Assembly: GCA_000310025.1 (NCBI GenBank)
Contig: FN647790.1
Location: 419,631 to 480,579, forward strand
DNA: 60,949 bases
Direction: 5' to 3'
DNA from: Ectocarpus siliculosus
Lineage: Eukaryota; Sar; Phaeophyceae; Ectocarpales; Ectocarpaceae
Made by a program: the position numbers and the translations under genes. Numbering within the stretch: position 1 is the stretch's first letter; every line of letters starts with the position of its first letter. Shown here piece by piece: positions 1-11,648 of this stretch. The notes under the pieces are model-generated. The model was not told where the DNA came from and did not search any database. It saw only the letters and a program-made list of their open reading frames with translations.

Positions 1-144
1 TGGGGGGGGGGGGGGGCTTGTGATGAAGAAAACACGAGAATTTAACGCCAAAGCAAGACTGTAACGAAAACGACAAACCCGTGGAAAAAAACTGTCGTCA
101 GTTTTTGACCGGGAGACGAAAAGAAAAAAGGCAACATCCTACAC

Positions 145-305
145 CGGACCCTTCGGATCCATTTTATTTAAGTGTACTTTTTTTTGGGTAAGTAAGCCTG
201 TGACCACGGAAATCGACCGCGTCAAGTGTTTGACTACAGTAGTACGGACAGAAGAAGGTACAGCGGAGGGAGAACGGAACGGTTTGTAATGTGAAGACAG
301 CAACA
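145..305 (-). repeat. dispersed repeat, copy 1
   Basis: About 160 bp that recurs at 27523-27692 in the same orientation. Shared blocks include cctgtgaccacgg, aatcgaccgcgtc, gaacggttt and aatgtgaagaca, ending in a CAA run. It lies just downstream of the last recognised hydrolase exon, probably in an intron or the 3' region. The minus-strand translation around TLDAVD.RGHRLTYPKK is kept in both copies, so it may be a fragment of a mobile element. Confidence 0.7.
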
Positions 306-331
306 ACACGTCCGAACACTTCATCACTAAC

Positions 332-3300
332 CACTTTTCGGGAGCCTTCGATGCCGTCGATGAGCTGCTGTGCGCCCGTCGCCGTGAAGGTATCGTTCTC
401 GCCGAACAGCACAAGAGCACCGGTCTTGATGTTCTCGAGCTGGAGCAACAAAACGAGGCAATCAAATTGCCGGACGATAAAAAAGAACGAAAACAAACCG
501 GATACGAAATGAAAATCGGCACGCGGCACAATCGCTTCTCCTTACGCGACTCGTAGTGTCGAAGCCGAGCGCTGTTTAATCGCCAAACATGACCACAGCA
601 CCTGCGCAACACATGCAGCATAAGAAGTAGAGGTCTCCCGCCCTCTCAAAACACAATAGCAGAGGTAGCTCCAAAACACATCAGAGCGAGAGAAAACGAA
701 AAAACAATGCTAGGCTGTACTGGTGTGTCAAGCAGAGAGTAAAAATATGCTCTCAGCGCAGGATCCCCGGGGGCCAATCTCCGGCTTGCCGCATGAACAA
801 AAATTGGGCCGCATCTTTTCGCCGTAGGCGAAAAAATATTTTTTGCGGCCCTTTTCTTTCGCCGGAGGCGAAATTTTTTTCTTGAGGGCTTTTTGTGCTG
901 GAAGGAGAGAAAGAGACATAACATGCCATTAAAACACGTAATAAACACGATAATTGACACTTTTACGCTATTTTGGGGTGATTTTTATACGGAAGAGCCC
1001 AAGTTTTTGCTCCGCGGGCCCCTCCGGGGGCCCTCCCGGGTGGCCCCTGCGGGGCCCTGCGGGGGGGCGCATCTCGCCTTCGGCTCGGGTCTGCACAAGC
1101 GCAGACCTAACGTCCGGACTTTTTTACTCTCTGGCGTCATGCATTTCTTGTCATTTAATGTGCACATTCTACCGAAACATGTAGGCTGGCGCGCCTGCAC
1201 TAGGACAATAGATTATTTAGACGAAAAAAGAAAGACAAGAAAATCTCGCGTTATCTGGACTGGCTCCCAAAAAACATAATCTCGACGCAAAAAAAACCAA
1301 AAAACTCACCTCATGGGTTGTGTCAAAATCAAGCGCTATCTTTGTTCGCGCCATGACTGACCAGTGGTCCACCCAGCTCGCCTCCTTTAGAACCAAGTGT
1401 TTCGCCCACAGCGGCTCGTCCTTTTCTACCTGTAAAACAGGCACACACAGTCCAAGAAACCCCACGGTGCGGTAACGAGGTCGGGATTCACACACTCATT
1501 AAATGATTGGCAAAGGTGCGATTCAAGACATGTTGTTCTGATTGTCGCAACCCTTATTATGACCAACTGAGGACACGGCGTGAGGCTCGGGGGTTCAATA
1601 CAGTCGAGGGACCTGAATAGTGCTGGTACGTGCACAGAACGTCCACCGGGACTAACCGGGTACCCGGCACTATTGAGGGCTGCCCAATCCCTCATTGGTG
1701 CCGGTCTGGCACTATTGAGGACGTGTTCGATTTATGGTGTGGCGCTCACGCTTGCGGGGCTAACAGAGTACCAAATGGATCGACATTTTGTGAAGTTCTA
1801 GCGTGTGTGTGGGCAGACTTTCTTCACCCTGTCGAGCCCACAAGAGTTTGTTGAAAAATAAAATGGTTGCATTTCGGGCTACAGTACCTCACTAGCACTA
1901 GTCGACGGCGAAAGGAAGACACGCGTCATGCACCCGATTAACCGGTGACGGCAGAAACTGCTTGAAAAGCTCCCGTTCGTACAAAGCTTTTCGGGTCAGA
2001 CTCTGCAGCAGCATGTGTACCCTATTTCTCTGTGTGCAGTCTGTCTTCTGCCTGGTTGTGTGTGTGTGTTGTTTTCAAGTAGCATCGACCGCGCTAACCG
2101 GCTGACCAATGAAAAGACATCAGTCTCAGTGCGGTTGACAACACAAAACACTTCTAAATGCCATAAACTGGGATCCCGTGAGGGGGCGGCTAAGCTATTC
2201 TCCGGGTTGAAGGCAGAAACGGTAGCCAACAGAAGAAAACTGCACGTGTCTACCAAGGCTGCTACCTTGCACTCGAGCTCGTTTTGGGGTGCTTTCGCCA
2301 TCATCCTCCTTGCTTTCACCACCATCACTCTCTTTCGTCATTGTTACAGCTATTTCTCGGCAGTTCTTTTCCAGCCCTACGCCGTTTGTTGTGGGGAAGG
2401 TCATCCTGCTCAAAGCTCTCGCTCTCTTCCTCTCCATGATTCCCTCCTCGATTGTTGTCTTGGTTGTTCTCTTGTCCTCTCGTTCCCTCTCCTCCTCCTT
2501 CATCGCTACTAAATGAATTCCCCCTCATTAACATCATCATCTTCTCTATCTGCACTAGCTACTTAGATCCCAACCTTGGCCGTGGTGGAAATTGGTCCAT
2601 CAGGAGTCCATGACGTTTGAAAACATCACGATTTTGTACCGACAGAAAACGAGCCAGCACGAAGGTAAACCGTCTCCGAATACTGTTGGTATGATAAGCC
2701 TTCAGGCGAAGCAAGGCTGTTTCGTCGTGTGTGTGTTCTTATTACAAGCATCGATCGCGCTAAACGGGCTCGTGTGTGTGCCTGCGCGGGTGAACCAACC
2801 GGCACAATACCGGGCACGCTCTCAATAGTGCCAGACCGGCACTATTGAGAGCTCTGCCTATGTCCAGATATTTTACCGGCACTATACCGGGCACCTGGCA
2901 CTATTCAACCGGCACTATACAGGTCCCTCGACTGTAACACTCTTTGACGATTGACACTGACGACATTTCGTTTGATTTTTGCAACCCTTGTGCCCGACTC
3001 AGGACTTTCCGCCAAAAAGAACGCGTGAGGACTACAACAACATTCAGCACACGTGTTCAGCTTCAATTGGGTATTGCTCTCTCTCTCTCTCTCTCTCTCT
3101 AAAACCCTGACCCCCAGATACATGGGGTGGAAACACACACAAATTCAGCGCAAGGTGACCCTCATCGCAAAACTCGCGCGGAGTTCAACTAAATAGCAAA
3201 TACGGAGGCATTCGGCAAGCTCACCACGTCTGGCATATGTGCCACCGAGAAGAGGCTTTGCGCCACGAACGGGAGCAGATAGCCGATGCTCTCCACCACA

Positions 3301-6300
3301 GGCAGCACGAAGTCGGCCTCCGGCAGTTAGGTTGGTAGGATACGGACACCAATTGAGCGTGCACCGCACGCGGGATTGGAAGGAAACAGAGGCGGGGAAT
3401 TCGCTTGTTCTTAGAACTTAGAAGGAAACGAAGGTGGGGGTTCTGGGGGCTCTCTCTCTCGCTCCAACTGTCTAGCTCTCTCTGGCTCTCCGTCAAACTG
3501 CTCTTATCTCTCTCTCTCTCTCTCTCTCTCCGTCTCTCTTTTTCCCTATGTCTCTCCCTCCGCCTCTGTCACTGCCCCTGTCTTTCTCTCTCGTGTCTGC
3601 TTGTCTGTGTCCGTTTCCGTGTGTGCCTACTTTGTTTCCCAGTTCTTCCCTCATCCCCTACCCTTCCCCAAACCCCACCAGGGACCACTCGGATCCGCAA
3701 TTCCCCGCACAAAAAAAGGAGCGCGACGGCAAAGACTGCGGGATGACGTGTCCGTTTCGTTCCTATCTGTCTGACCCCCCCCCCCCCCCCCCCTCCGCCA
3801 TACCTTAAACTTGACACTGGGTGGCAGCTCCAGCTTCGCAAGGCTGCTGAGAAGGACTAGCCTGATTCGTCGGAACACAACACACAGGGTTTTTCGAGAC
3901 GGATGGCATCCGTTAGGTTTCTACTCTCCATCGTACGACAGAAAAAAGAAAAGAAAAAAACGGTGCAAGAAGCCGAGTGTGAGCTTCACGGAATATTGAT
4001 GCCCACGAGACAGAAAAAGAGTAGCTTGATTCAGACAGCGGACAAGCAGTGCTCAACCACATACAGAAACCGGCCGGGTTTGATTGAGTTTTGGAACCGG
4101 CTCACTTGAAACGCGCGGAAGAGATAGAGCAGTTTTCACCATGACATGAAAACCCACGGCGTTACAAGAGAGCCCTATAGACGTCATCATCATTATCACG
4201 GTCATCAACCAAAGGAAACCTTGCCCCACCTGCTCCCGAACCCTGACCCGATCTTAAACGTACAATCAACAGGTACCAAAGCCGGAAACCTACGACAATG
4301 GAGGTCCCTGTTTAAGGTCGGTTGCCCTGTTGGAGGCCGGTGAAATCGCTTCGCCAGATTCACTACTCAAGGTGCTTCATGCTATAAACAGTGCCGGGTG
4401 GTTGCCCGATGTAAGGTCGGTGTTTTCCCCTGGACCATTTTTTCATTGTTTGTCTTCACTTCAAATCAGCGCTCACAGCACTTGTGCCGTCTACTCCAAC
4501 CCGTGGTCCCACAGAAGGATTCCTCTCCCTAAGGTCCACAGTGGTCAAATAGGGAACTCTGCTGTAGCTCTAACCCGCGTGGTTCGTCCCAAAACTCACC
4601 CCTTCACCTTGTCCGGGAAATCGAGAGCTAATCGCTGGGCCACCATCCCGCCAAAACTCTCCCCCACGATGCTCGCGCCGCCCTTGATTCCCGCCTGCGA
4701 CACCCCCCCCCCCACGAACCAAGAACACACAAATGGTGGTGGGGTTAAGTCAGTCTGGGGTGTGCCGAGCAACCGTCGATTGACCGCGAAAATGAACAAG
4801 CAAGCATTTCTCCTATCTGATACCGTGGTCCACGACAGTAGACGAAGTGAGATGCCCGGCAATCCCCCTCCCTCGGCAGCTACACTGGGGAATATGAAGT
4901 GGCCGAAGCAGGCGAGGGAGTGATATACTAGACAGGATAGGGACAATATTATTGAGCCACCGTTGGCAAAGCAGGACGGAACGATTGGCCATTGGCGATA
5001 GGTCCTCTCTGGGAACAATGCTCCGTCCTCTCCCCCCCCCGTCGAAACCAAATTGGTAACCTAAATCGTCCGCAGCTGTAAAACAACGAGACAGTAGACG
5101 TGGATATGACGTCACAACTCTAGAGATAACTTTTGCGAAGACCTTCAAAATTCGTGTTGTATTTACAGGTTGTATTGAAAGCTTTGTGCAGCATGGCGGG
5201 TATCTAAAAACCACACACACATCAGAGAGAAGTGGACAACAAGCGCGGCTACATCAACCTTTCCCATCTTGGCTTTCGAACACGGGTTTGCCAAACAGCA
5301 ACACAGGCAGGAAGGGCCTTTCCAACAAACTGTTCGCCACTCACATCTTCCATGACCCCAGCTAATCGCCTGGCGATGTAGGACATGTCGTACCTCTCCC
5401 CCTCCACTGCTGCTCGACTCAGAGGCGGCGATGCCAGCGGCAGATTAAACATGACTACGTGAAACTTCATGGGCACGAGACGTTAAGGGGGGGGGGGGGG
5501 GGAGGGATGCGTGAGGCTGGTGATATCGACTTTGAACAGAGCTGAAAGAAGAGAGAAACATCCTGCTATTGCCTACGGCAACAGTACTCCATCCTCTCCT
5601 CTTTCGTCATATTGCATGCAACCCTCGTTTGGCAGAGCAGTCGACACCTACCCTGCGGTGTCCCGCCCCAGCAGAAGAGCTACGACACACACCGCTGTGA
5701 TGCACCATCGGCTTCGGCCTTTTTGGTCGACACCAACATCCTCGTCATGAGACTATGACAAGTCACTAGGTACGATACCAACACCGACCGAGAACGGTAA
5801 GAACCGTCTCGGGAGGGCGATCCATGACTCCATTCACAAGCAGGGAACAGGAACGCAGGCTTCGGTACTGCGTATGTTGCCTGCCTGCCTTCCTTCCTGT
5901 ACACGAGCTGCCATCATGTGCGTACACTTGGCAATGTGCTCTCTGTCTGTCTGTCTGTCTGTCTGTCTCTGCTGCCGTCGCTGCTGCCTATTTCTGCTCT
6001 ATACTTCATTTAATATTCCATTCAAAATCCTTGCAAGACATTGATACATGTGCATACGCGCACGAACCGAAAAGTTAGCCACATCTGCCACGGGCCCATA
6101 CCGTTGTAATGGGATCAACGCCATCCATAACCGCCGCTATCGCTCGATGCGAAGATCAAACATGGAACAATCCGCCACAACAATGGGCACACGTTGGCAG
6201 GCGTTTCAGTCCCACTACTCTCTAGCGGACCCTCGGGGCAGTCGAACAACTCGGGCGGGGGGAAACCAGACCCAAAGGTTCTCTCACAACTCCTGTCCAA

Positions 6301-6760
6301 GCACACGTTGCAATCACAACTTTTTCTATCAAAATCCCGGCCAAGTACACCTCGTGCCTTTTCTCCCATTCATCCCGCCGCCCCTCTCTTCCACCCGAGG
6401 CCGGCGAAAAACCGGCGTATTGCCCCGTTCCGGCCTTGTGTGGGCGCGAGGTCAACGGTCTAACCAACGACTTAACCGCATGCGTTTACATGAGGTCAGC
6501 CTCCCCCGTGTAAACTGAGTTTTTCAACCATGAACAACCTCCCTGCCCCCTGCGTTCGTGAATTCCGCGACCGCACCAGGCACACGCCGCCGTCCTCTCA
6601 CATTCAATGCTAGCTCCGGCACGATGTCGGAGAAAAACGCCGTCACCCCATCCAAACCCGGGACGATGACAAGGGGCTGCTTCGTGTCGTCCCCGTACTT
6701 CTTGAAGGGGATGAACTGTTCTTGGCGCGGGGCCCCCGCTCTCTCGTGGTTGCGTTTTGC
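332..6760 (-). CDS. alpha/beta-hydrolase fold protein (partial, 7 exons found)
   Basis: Serine-hydrolase family enzyme; the substrate cannot be told from sequence. Exons on the minus strand, in coding order: 6602-6760, 5345-5464, 4600-4694, 3804-3861, 3225-3317, 1310-1429, 332-439. All phases join (only exon 3 to 4 splits a codon) and most donors are gtgag-like. Reading along: a first strand with VIVPGLDG (oxyanion-hole loop region), then the nucleophile elbow GESFGGMVAQ whose Ser is the predicted catalytic residue, the LVLLSS strand, a helical cap, and VLFGENDTF carrying the likely catalytic Asp. The catalytic His, normally about 25 residues further on, is not seen, so the last exon probably lies left of the window. 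The first exon is also missing: the exon at 6602-6760 opens after a good pyrimidine-rich acceptor. About 260 residues are recovered. The exon 332-439 donor (gttagt) is the weakest junction. Confidence 0.85.
790..1090. repeat. palindrome-rich intronic segment
   Basis: Intron sequence of the hydrolase gene. Two short hairpins with the pattern TTTCGCC-4 nt-GGCGAAA sit at about 832-875, and a longer fold pairs gggccgca with tgcggccc around the first of them. From about 1010 to 1075 there is a run of G/C palindromes (gggcccctccgggggccc and similar). No open frame of interest. The structure is unlike the surrounding intron and recalls the palindromic repeats of some algal organelle genomes, but the origin is unknown. 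Confidence 0.5.
1601..2934. mobile_element. non-autonomous TIR transposon, Tc1/mariner-pogo-like
   Basis: Terminal inverted repeats begin CAGTCGAGGGACCTG at 1601 and end with its complement at 2934; they agree for 15 bases, with a looser match beyond. Both ends are flanked by TA (1599-1600 and 2935-2936), the target site of Tc1/mariner elements. Motifs like CCGGCACTATT recur near both ends. Two internal direct repeats of about 50 bp (near 2048-2108 and 2727-2780, core like CATCGACCGCGCTAA) are present. No transposase frame was recognised, so it would need a helper. It sits in the intron between hydrolase exons 3225-3317 and 1310-1429. Confidence 0.7.
3077..3100. repeat. (CT)n microsatellite
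   Basis: Pure CT dinucleotide run in a hydrolase intron. A second, interrupted CT-rich tract follows at about 3450-3600. Confidence 0.95.
5942..5968. repeat. (CTGT)n microsatellite
   Basis: Tetranucleotide run in the hydrolase intron between exons 6602-6760 and 5345-5464. Confidence 0.9.
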
Positions 6761-6904
6761 CTGTTGGTTCGGTCGCGAGGAGGAAGTGTTCGGAACGGCG
6801 GGGGAAAGGGCGGTTAGCAAGGGACCAAGAGAGGCCGAGAAATACAGAGGGAGATCCAGAGAGAGAGATGTATAGATAGAGAGGGGCGGCGAGAGAGAGA
6901 GAGC

Positions 6905-6906
<2 letters not shown>

Positions 6907-6963
<57 letters not shown>
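6907..6963. repeat. (GA)n microsatellite, upstream of hydrolase exon
   Basis: Pure GA run just upstream of the first recognised hydrolase exon. On the minus strand it reads CT, and the frame that leads into the exon at 6760 stays open through it as a Ser-Leu repeat. The good acceptor at 6761 argues that it is intron rather than coding. Confidence 0.95.
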
Positions 6964-6967
<4 letters not shown>

Positions 6968-7540
6968 GAGAACGGAAGAAACAGAAGGACGGATGGACAT
7001 AGAGAGAGCCAGTAATGTCCCCCCATGGGTGTGATGATGGCGCTTAGAGCGTGGAGACATTGGCAGGAAGAATAGCTCAAGGTTGCGAAAGAGAGTGGAC
7101 AGGAGGTGCACCCTAGTGGAATACCCCCTCAGGGCCGCCCCGGGCGGAGAGAGATCAACGTGTTGCCTGCGAAAAACCACGTCGCCCCCGCAAGGTTGAT
7201 AGCGGGGAGTAAGCCATGACCAACCCGCACGTCCCGACGCCAGGGAAGACGTTTCGCCAAACTGATGGTAGGGGGAGGCTCCTCCGATGAGAAAGACGGG
7301 AACACGCAAGGGTACCACCAAGTGCGTCGCTGAAGTCACATACGATACGGGTATTGTGAAGAGGCAAATGGTCGGTGGTGGTTTTAGTCGCATGTATTAT
7401 CTCTCGTGCCGGCACTGATGCGTTTTGTTAAGGCATGCTTGCGTCTGTACCCCAAGTAGGACGGGGGAGGAGAGCAAGCAGTGGGTTGCAGCTTGTGGTG
7501 CAACGGCACTGCTGCAAATCAAGCGTCTCGCGTCTATTAG

Positions 7541-7574
7541 CGTGAGAACGCGAGGTCTCCGGCGCGTTCTCACG
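7541..7574. repeat. perfect 12-bp inverted repeat
   Basis: Arms CGTGAGAACGCG at 7541-7552 and its complement at 7563-7574 with a 10-nt loop. No poly-T or gene end is nearby, so no terminator role is suggested. Confidence 0.8.
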
Positions 7575-9503
7575 TTGTACAGCATCTGCGATGAGATGCA
7601 GAGAGGCGAAGGAGGCATGTGCCTACAATGCAACGAACATCGAACCACTACATCTAGGCACGTCTTCCCCCAAACACAGCGCCAGGACTCCCTCTTGAAT
7701 ATCAATACGGAGTGTTAGGTGCCAGCTGTGTTCCCATGCTTATCGGTGCACGCAGAGACAATATCTCGGTCTTGTGTACTGAAATTTATCATCTGCACAG
7801 GGTCGGGTGGGCAACTGGCGTTGACAAGATGTACTGGAGAGACTCCCCGCCCCAGAACAACCTTATAGTTTTCATCGACCCCTCCCGTCAAAACGCCCAA
7901 ACTCTGAAAACGCGTCTTGTTCATTGAGTGCCCCGGATATACCTCAGTAGTGGGGGACAAACACTATTGAGGGTAACTCGAAACCACCCTCAACTATTCG
8001 CACCACTCCCGTCCGATTTCCAATGGTGCTGGTGCCCCGACGTATTGCCATGGCTGGCCAGGACCAGCACCGAAGGGCTGAATACGCAATTCTGTTGTAC
8101 AGCTCATCGGCCGCGCATGCCTAATTTTGTGGTTGCCGGGAAAAGGACTACTACATGTACTTCTACAGTCTGGTCGGATCTGTACGACCTTTCAGCAAGT
8201 GAATATCGTGCCGTCAAGCACACCTGTAGCAAACGAGGCCAGTCGAGCTACCCAGATGGAGATCGAACAAAAAAAACGGGAGACAGCAGCGGTGGGAGTA
8301 AACAAGCGCGCCTGCGCTGCTGCTATTTCAGGCAGTTTTCTGGGAACTACATACTGCTGTTTGCCTTACGTAGAGCACGTCACTCATTTGGTGGCACTCG
8401 CTAACCTCCACATGCTCGATTTTTTTAACTCGCGCGTGTTCACGAGCAACGATGTCCCGGGCGAGGCACCGCGGTGGTCCTGAGGGACAACAAAAGTACA
8501 CGGCAGTGGTTCCTGGTAATACGGGTGGAGGTTGCGGCAACGGGGCTCGCTGCATAAGACAGCAAGCATCCGTAGATCTGTCTTGCGTGCACGCGGATGA
8601 TTGACGTCCCAGGGTGTGCGGGATAACTCGTTCGGCGTGCATGTCTAACTTTCCACACCATGTTCCGGGCCAAAGCGCACAAAAAGAGTAGGGGCGAGTA
8701 CCCCAGTGCACCACCCTAAGAGGTTGACAGCAGTGCTGCGCCTCGGAGGGCTCCAAGAGACCTAAACCTTGGCATGGGACGGCCGCTTTTGCGCCATCAT
8801 GTATGCGTACCATCTTTTCGCTCAATAGGATATATCTGCTACTGACCCGCTGCTGCTGCGCCGGATACAAAACGCTCCCCGCGAGCAGGGTACAGCAGCA
8901 GTTGCGGGCCGTCTGCACACCGGCGTCGTGTGCCGAGAAACGGGGGTGACTAGACGACAGCGCACGAAAACCCACCAGCGCAGGCCTCCCGAGCGATGGG
9001 TTCGCCCGAGCAGCCCCAAGCAGCAACGCTGTCGGCGCCCGTGGTTGCTCACAAGCAGGCGGACACGCGCGCTGTCTCTCCGAGACTTCCGAGACAACTG
9101 GGCAGTGCAGTCACGATTTTTTTGCCGTGCGCGTAACGCTTTTGCAACGCTCTCACTCGCCGTAGTGTATGTACTCTATGCAGGCGAAAGCATGCGCAGC
9201 ACTCACCAAAGCGAAGAGGCCAACGCCAATGGCGCTTATGGTCATGAGGTACGAGAGCAGCCCCATTCTCCGGCACAGCACGCAGCAATGCAGCACAGCA
9301 CCACCCTGCCAAGGGCAGTGATGGGGGCTCCGCGAATGGCAGAGGCCCCGAAATGAGGGGTATGTCGTAGATGACGTCATCAGGTGCTCGGGTTGCTGCT
9401 GTGAGTACAGCAGTTTACACATCTTGCGTTGTGCTTGACACCACAACAACAGGGAGTCGCGTGTAGGTGTGTGCCCACCTGTAATACATTTCGAGAGAGA
9501 TAC

Positions 9504-11305
9504 ATGGCCGAATCAAGGCCGGTCCAAAGCCGCAACAAGAAACAAGCTCTCGGAAATATCGTCGTCGAAAAGGCTTTCGACTTGGGAGAAGAGGAAGAGG
9601 TCATCCACCGACAGCTCGGGTTCAGGCCGACCAATGTCCACTCAATCGCAGCTCGAGCGATGACAGGTGTGGCGTGGTGGGCGTGACGAAAGACTGGTGC
9701 GATTGCTGCGGTAGTACTGTAATACTGTACTGCATGGTACCAGAGACAAATGTCATCGTGTACTGCTGTACGCCGTCAGAATGACTACCGTGACACAAGA
9801 TACCACACCCCCTGGACCGATTCCCAATTTTCAAAGCTATTTAGACTGACTGTACCACGAAGAAGGGGGTTAAAAATCTCAATCGATGCGTTTTTGGAAA
9901 GATTTCGACGACATGGTTCCAACGCCGCCATTTTCCGGCACGGCCACTCTGTTGTGCAGAAATCGAGCTTTGAAAGTCGGTCAGGGGGTGTGGTACCTTG
10001 TGTCACCTCACGGTACATACGCTGTACTGCGGTAGACGGTAGGCACACTTTTCATTTACAAAACCTATGGGACATCTCTCCAATCTAGGCCAACATGCCA
10101 ACATTGCAAGGGAATGCACTACTGTGCACCTCGCACGTCCAACATGGTTCACCTGAAGCGTTCACCGCCCCCCAGCCAAGCAGCCTTTCATGACCATGGC
10201 CCCAACGTAAGTTTCCAGCGGACCACCTGTGCTCTTTAGAATGTGGTATACCTGAAAGTCTGTGCTTGTTCTCATGATCCAGGAGAGCCTACGGTGTTGC
10301 GGCTGTATCCACTGGCGGTCTCACTGAAGGGTGCGCGGGCCCGTAATGCCGAGCGACAAGTGAGTACTCGCGCTAGGAAAGCACGTCGGTTGCTGTCATC
10401 TGCAGTGTACAGCAGTAGTTCTGCGCAAACCAGACTTCGGACCTATTTTGTCTGTTCTGTAAAAGAGGAAGTCTGCTGTATCTATGACACGAAGTTTGTT
10501 TGCTGCGAATGTTTCGACCCTTCTTTTTCTGTGATCGCGAGGAAAACGCTTCGCGTCCGAAATCGCCGAGGAATTGAGCACGTTCTTCTTCGTCGTGTTT
10601 CGTCTGGCCCTCCGTTGCCATCCTTCCGTGTCACTTTCCAGCCCTTCCCGACGATGTACTGGCTCTCGTGCCCATCTCTGAAGGCGGCTGTGTCGCAACT
10701 GGAGAACCAAGGCCTCATCCTTGAATGGGAGCGAAGATTGCAGGTGCTCCGACTGTCTTGCGATGCTGCCTGACTGGTGGAACGACATAGTAGTAGTGCA
10801 GTGTGAGTTGTCGGCTACGGTACGGCCTATGCGCATATGTATGCAACAGCAGTAATGTTAAGGTGGCGCTTTCGGCTTTGCCTAGAGTGTTGACGGTGTT
10901 TCTGGGCGGTGACGGAATACGTGATTGTTTTGTTTTGTGAGACGGGGCCTCTTCGTGAATCGACGAACCAAGAAGACCGTTCCCAAGACCGATCTCCAAC
11001 CGCTGTCCTGTCCTGCTTGTCTTCAGGCTGACCCAGCAATCATGGCAGACATGGAAGCTGCCCATAAGAGCTATGCCGAGGAACGGTGGTCTTTGCTTTC
11101 TGCAGAAGACGTGGATACCATCAAGCGGCAAGGGTGGGAGAAGTCTTTCTCCAACGGAGTGGCAGGCATAGTTCAGCCCCGCCATATCAAGTGCCTCCAC
11201 ACCCACTTCGCTCATTTTTTGGCAACGGGCCGGAACGTAGTCGGGAAGTGGACTCAAGACGCTCTGGATGCTGGGAAACACTTGCCTGTGGCAGAAGACG
11301 GCTGA
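9504..11305 (+). CDS. DUF501 family protein, complete, 4 exons
   Basis: Exons 9504-9666, 10283-10359, 10642-10743 and 11027-11305 join in phase to about 206 residues ending in TGA. Function is unknown; DUF501 is a small cytosolic family best known from actinobacteria, where it often lies near enolase and cell-division genes. Family signatures in order: RQLGFRPTNVHSIAAR near residue 37, EPTVLRLYPL, then PFPTMYWLSCPSLKAAVSQL (the PFPT.YWL hallmark), the helical AHKSYAEER, and close to the C-terminus IKCLHTHFAHFLATGRNVVG, matching the family's VKCLHxHxAHxLAxGxNPxG block. The start ATG (acATGG) was preferred over an in-frame ATG at 9429 because the upstream residues look non-coding. Exon 1 is acidic and hydrophilic with no clear signal or transit peptide. 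A MITE lies in intron 1 and a sibling copy lies 340 bp past the stop. Confidence 0.9.
9788..10013. mobile_element. MITE copy 1 (TA-flanked TIRs)
   Basis: About 226 bp inside intron 1 of the DUF501 gene. The ends form imperfect inverted repeats of about 50 bp containing acacaag, ccacacccc and tttcaaagct, flanked by TA on each side. It shares its inverted-repeat sequence with the element at 11649-11867. It has no coding capacity. Confidence 0.75.
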
Positions 11306-11417
11306 GCGGATCCTATCGCATTTATCACCCCGTTCTGATCTGACCCATTGGTTTGCTGTAATCAGTAGTCAGTCATGCGTACGAGAACGCATGAATGTCG
11401 ACTCGACGGTCACAGGG

Positions 11418-11524
11418 GTCAACACGCGTAACACGATGCCCCGGGTCGTGCACCTCCATGCCGACAAATTGCCCCCGTGGTCGTGGAGGTACACGACCCG
11501 CGGCATCGCGTTACACGTGTTGAC
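11418..11524. repeat. 41-bp inverted repeat (hairpin)
   Basis: Arms 11418-11458 and 11484-11524 match at 37 of 41 positions around a 25-nt loop. It begins 113 bp after the DUF501 stop, so it could be part of that transcript's 3' UTR. No target-site duplication is obvious. Confidence 0.8.
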
Positions 11525-11648
11525 TTCCTCTAGGGCCAAGCACCTCGTAACTGGTCATAGACCGGCAGATGAAGTTTTTTGGCAGACATTATGCAGCGTC
11601 CTCTGTTCCCGCTGGTATTTTTTTTCACGTCTGTTCTATGCTTGAATA

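Larger units (their letters stand above)
6761..9503. other. gap between divergent genes A and B
   Basis: About 2.7 kb with no gene that I can support. It must contain the missing first exon and promoter of the hydrolase (minus) and the promoter of the DUF501 gene (plus). It holds the GA repeat, a perfect 12-bp hairpin at 7541-7574 and a 232-codon minus-strand open frame at 8328-9026. That frame is Cys-rich and matches no family I know. Confidence 0.6.

Noticed and set aside
8328-9026. 232-codon open frame on the minus strand
   Set aside because: Cys/Arg/His-rich with no recognisable motif, no splice link in phase to the hydrolase exon, and other frames nearby are equally open. Not called as a gene, though it could hide a first exon.
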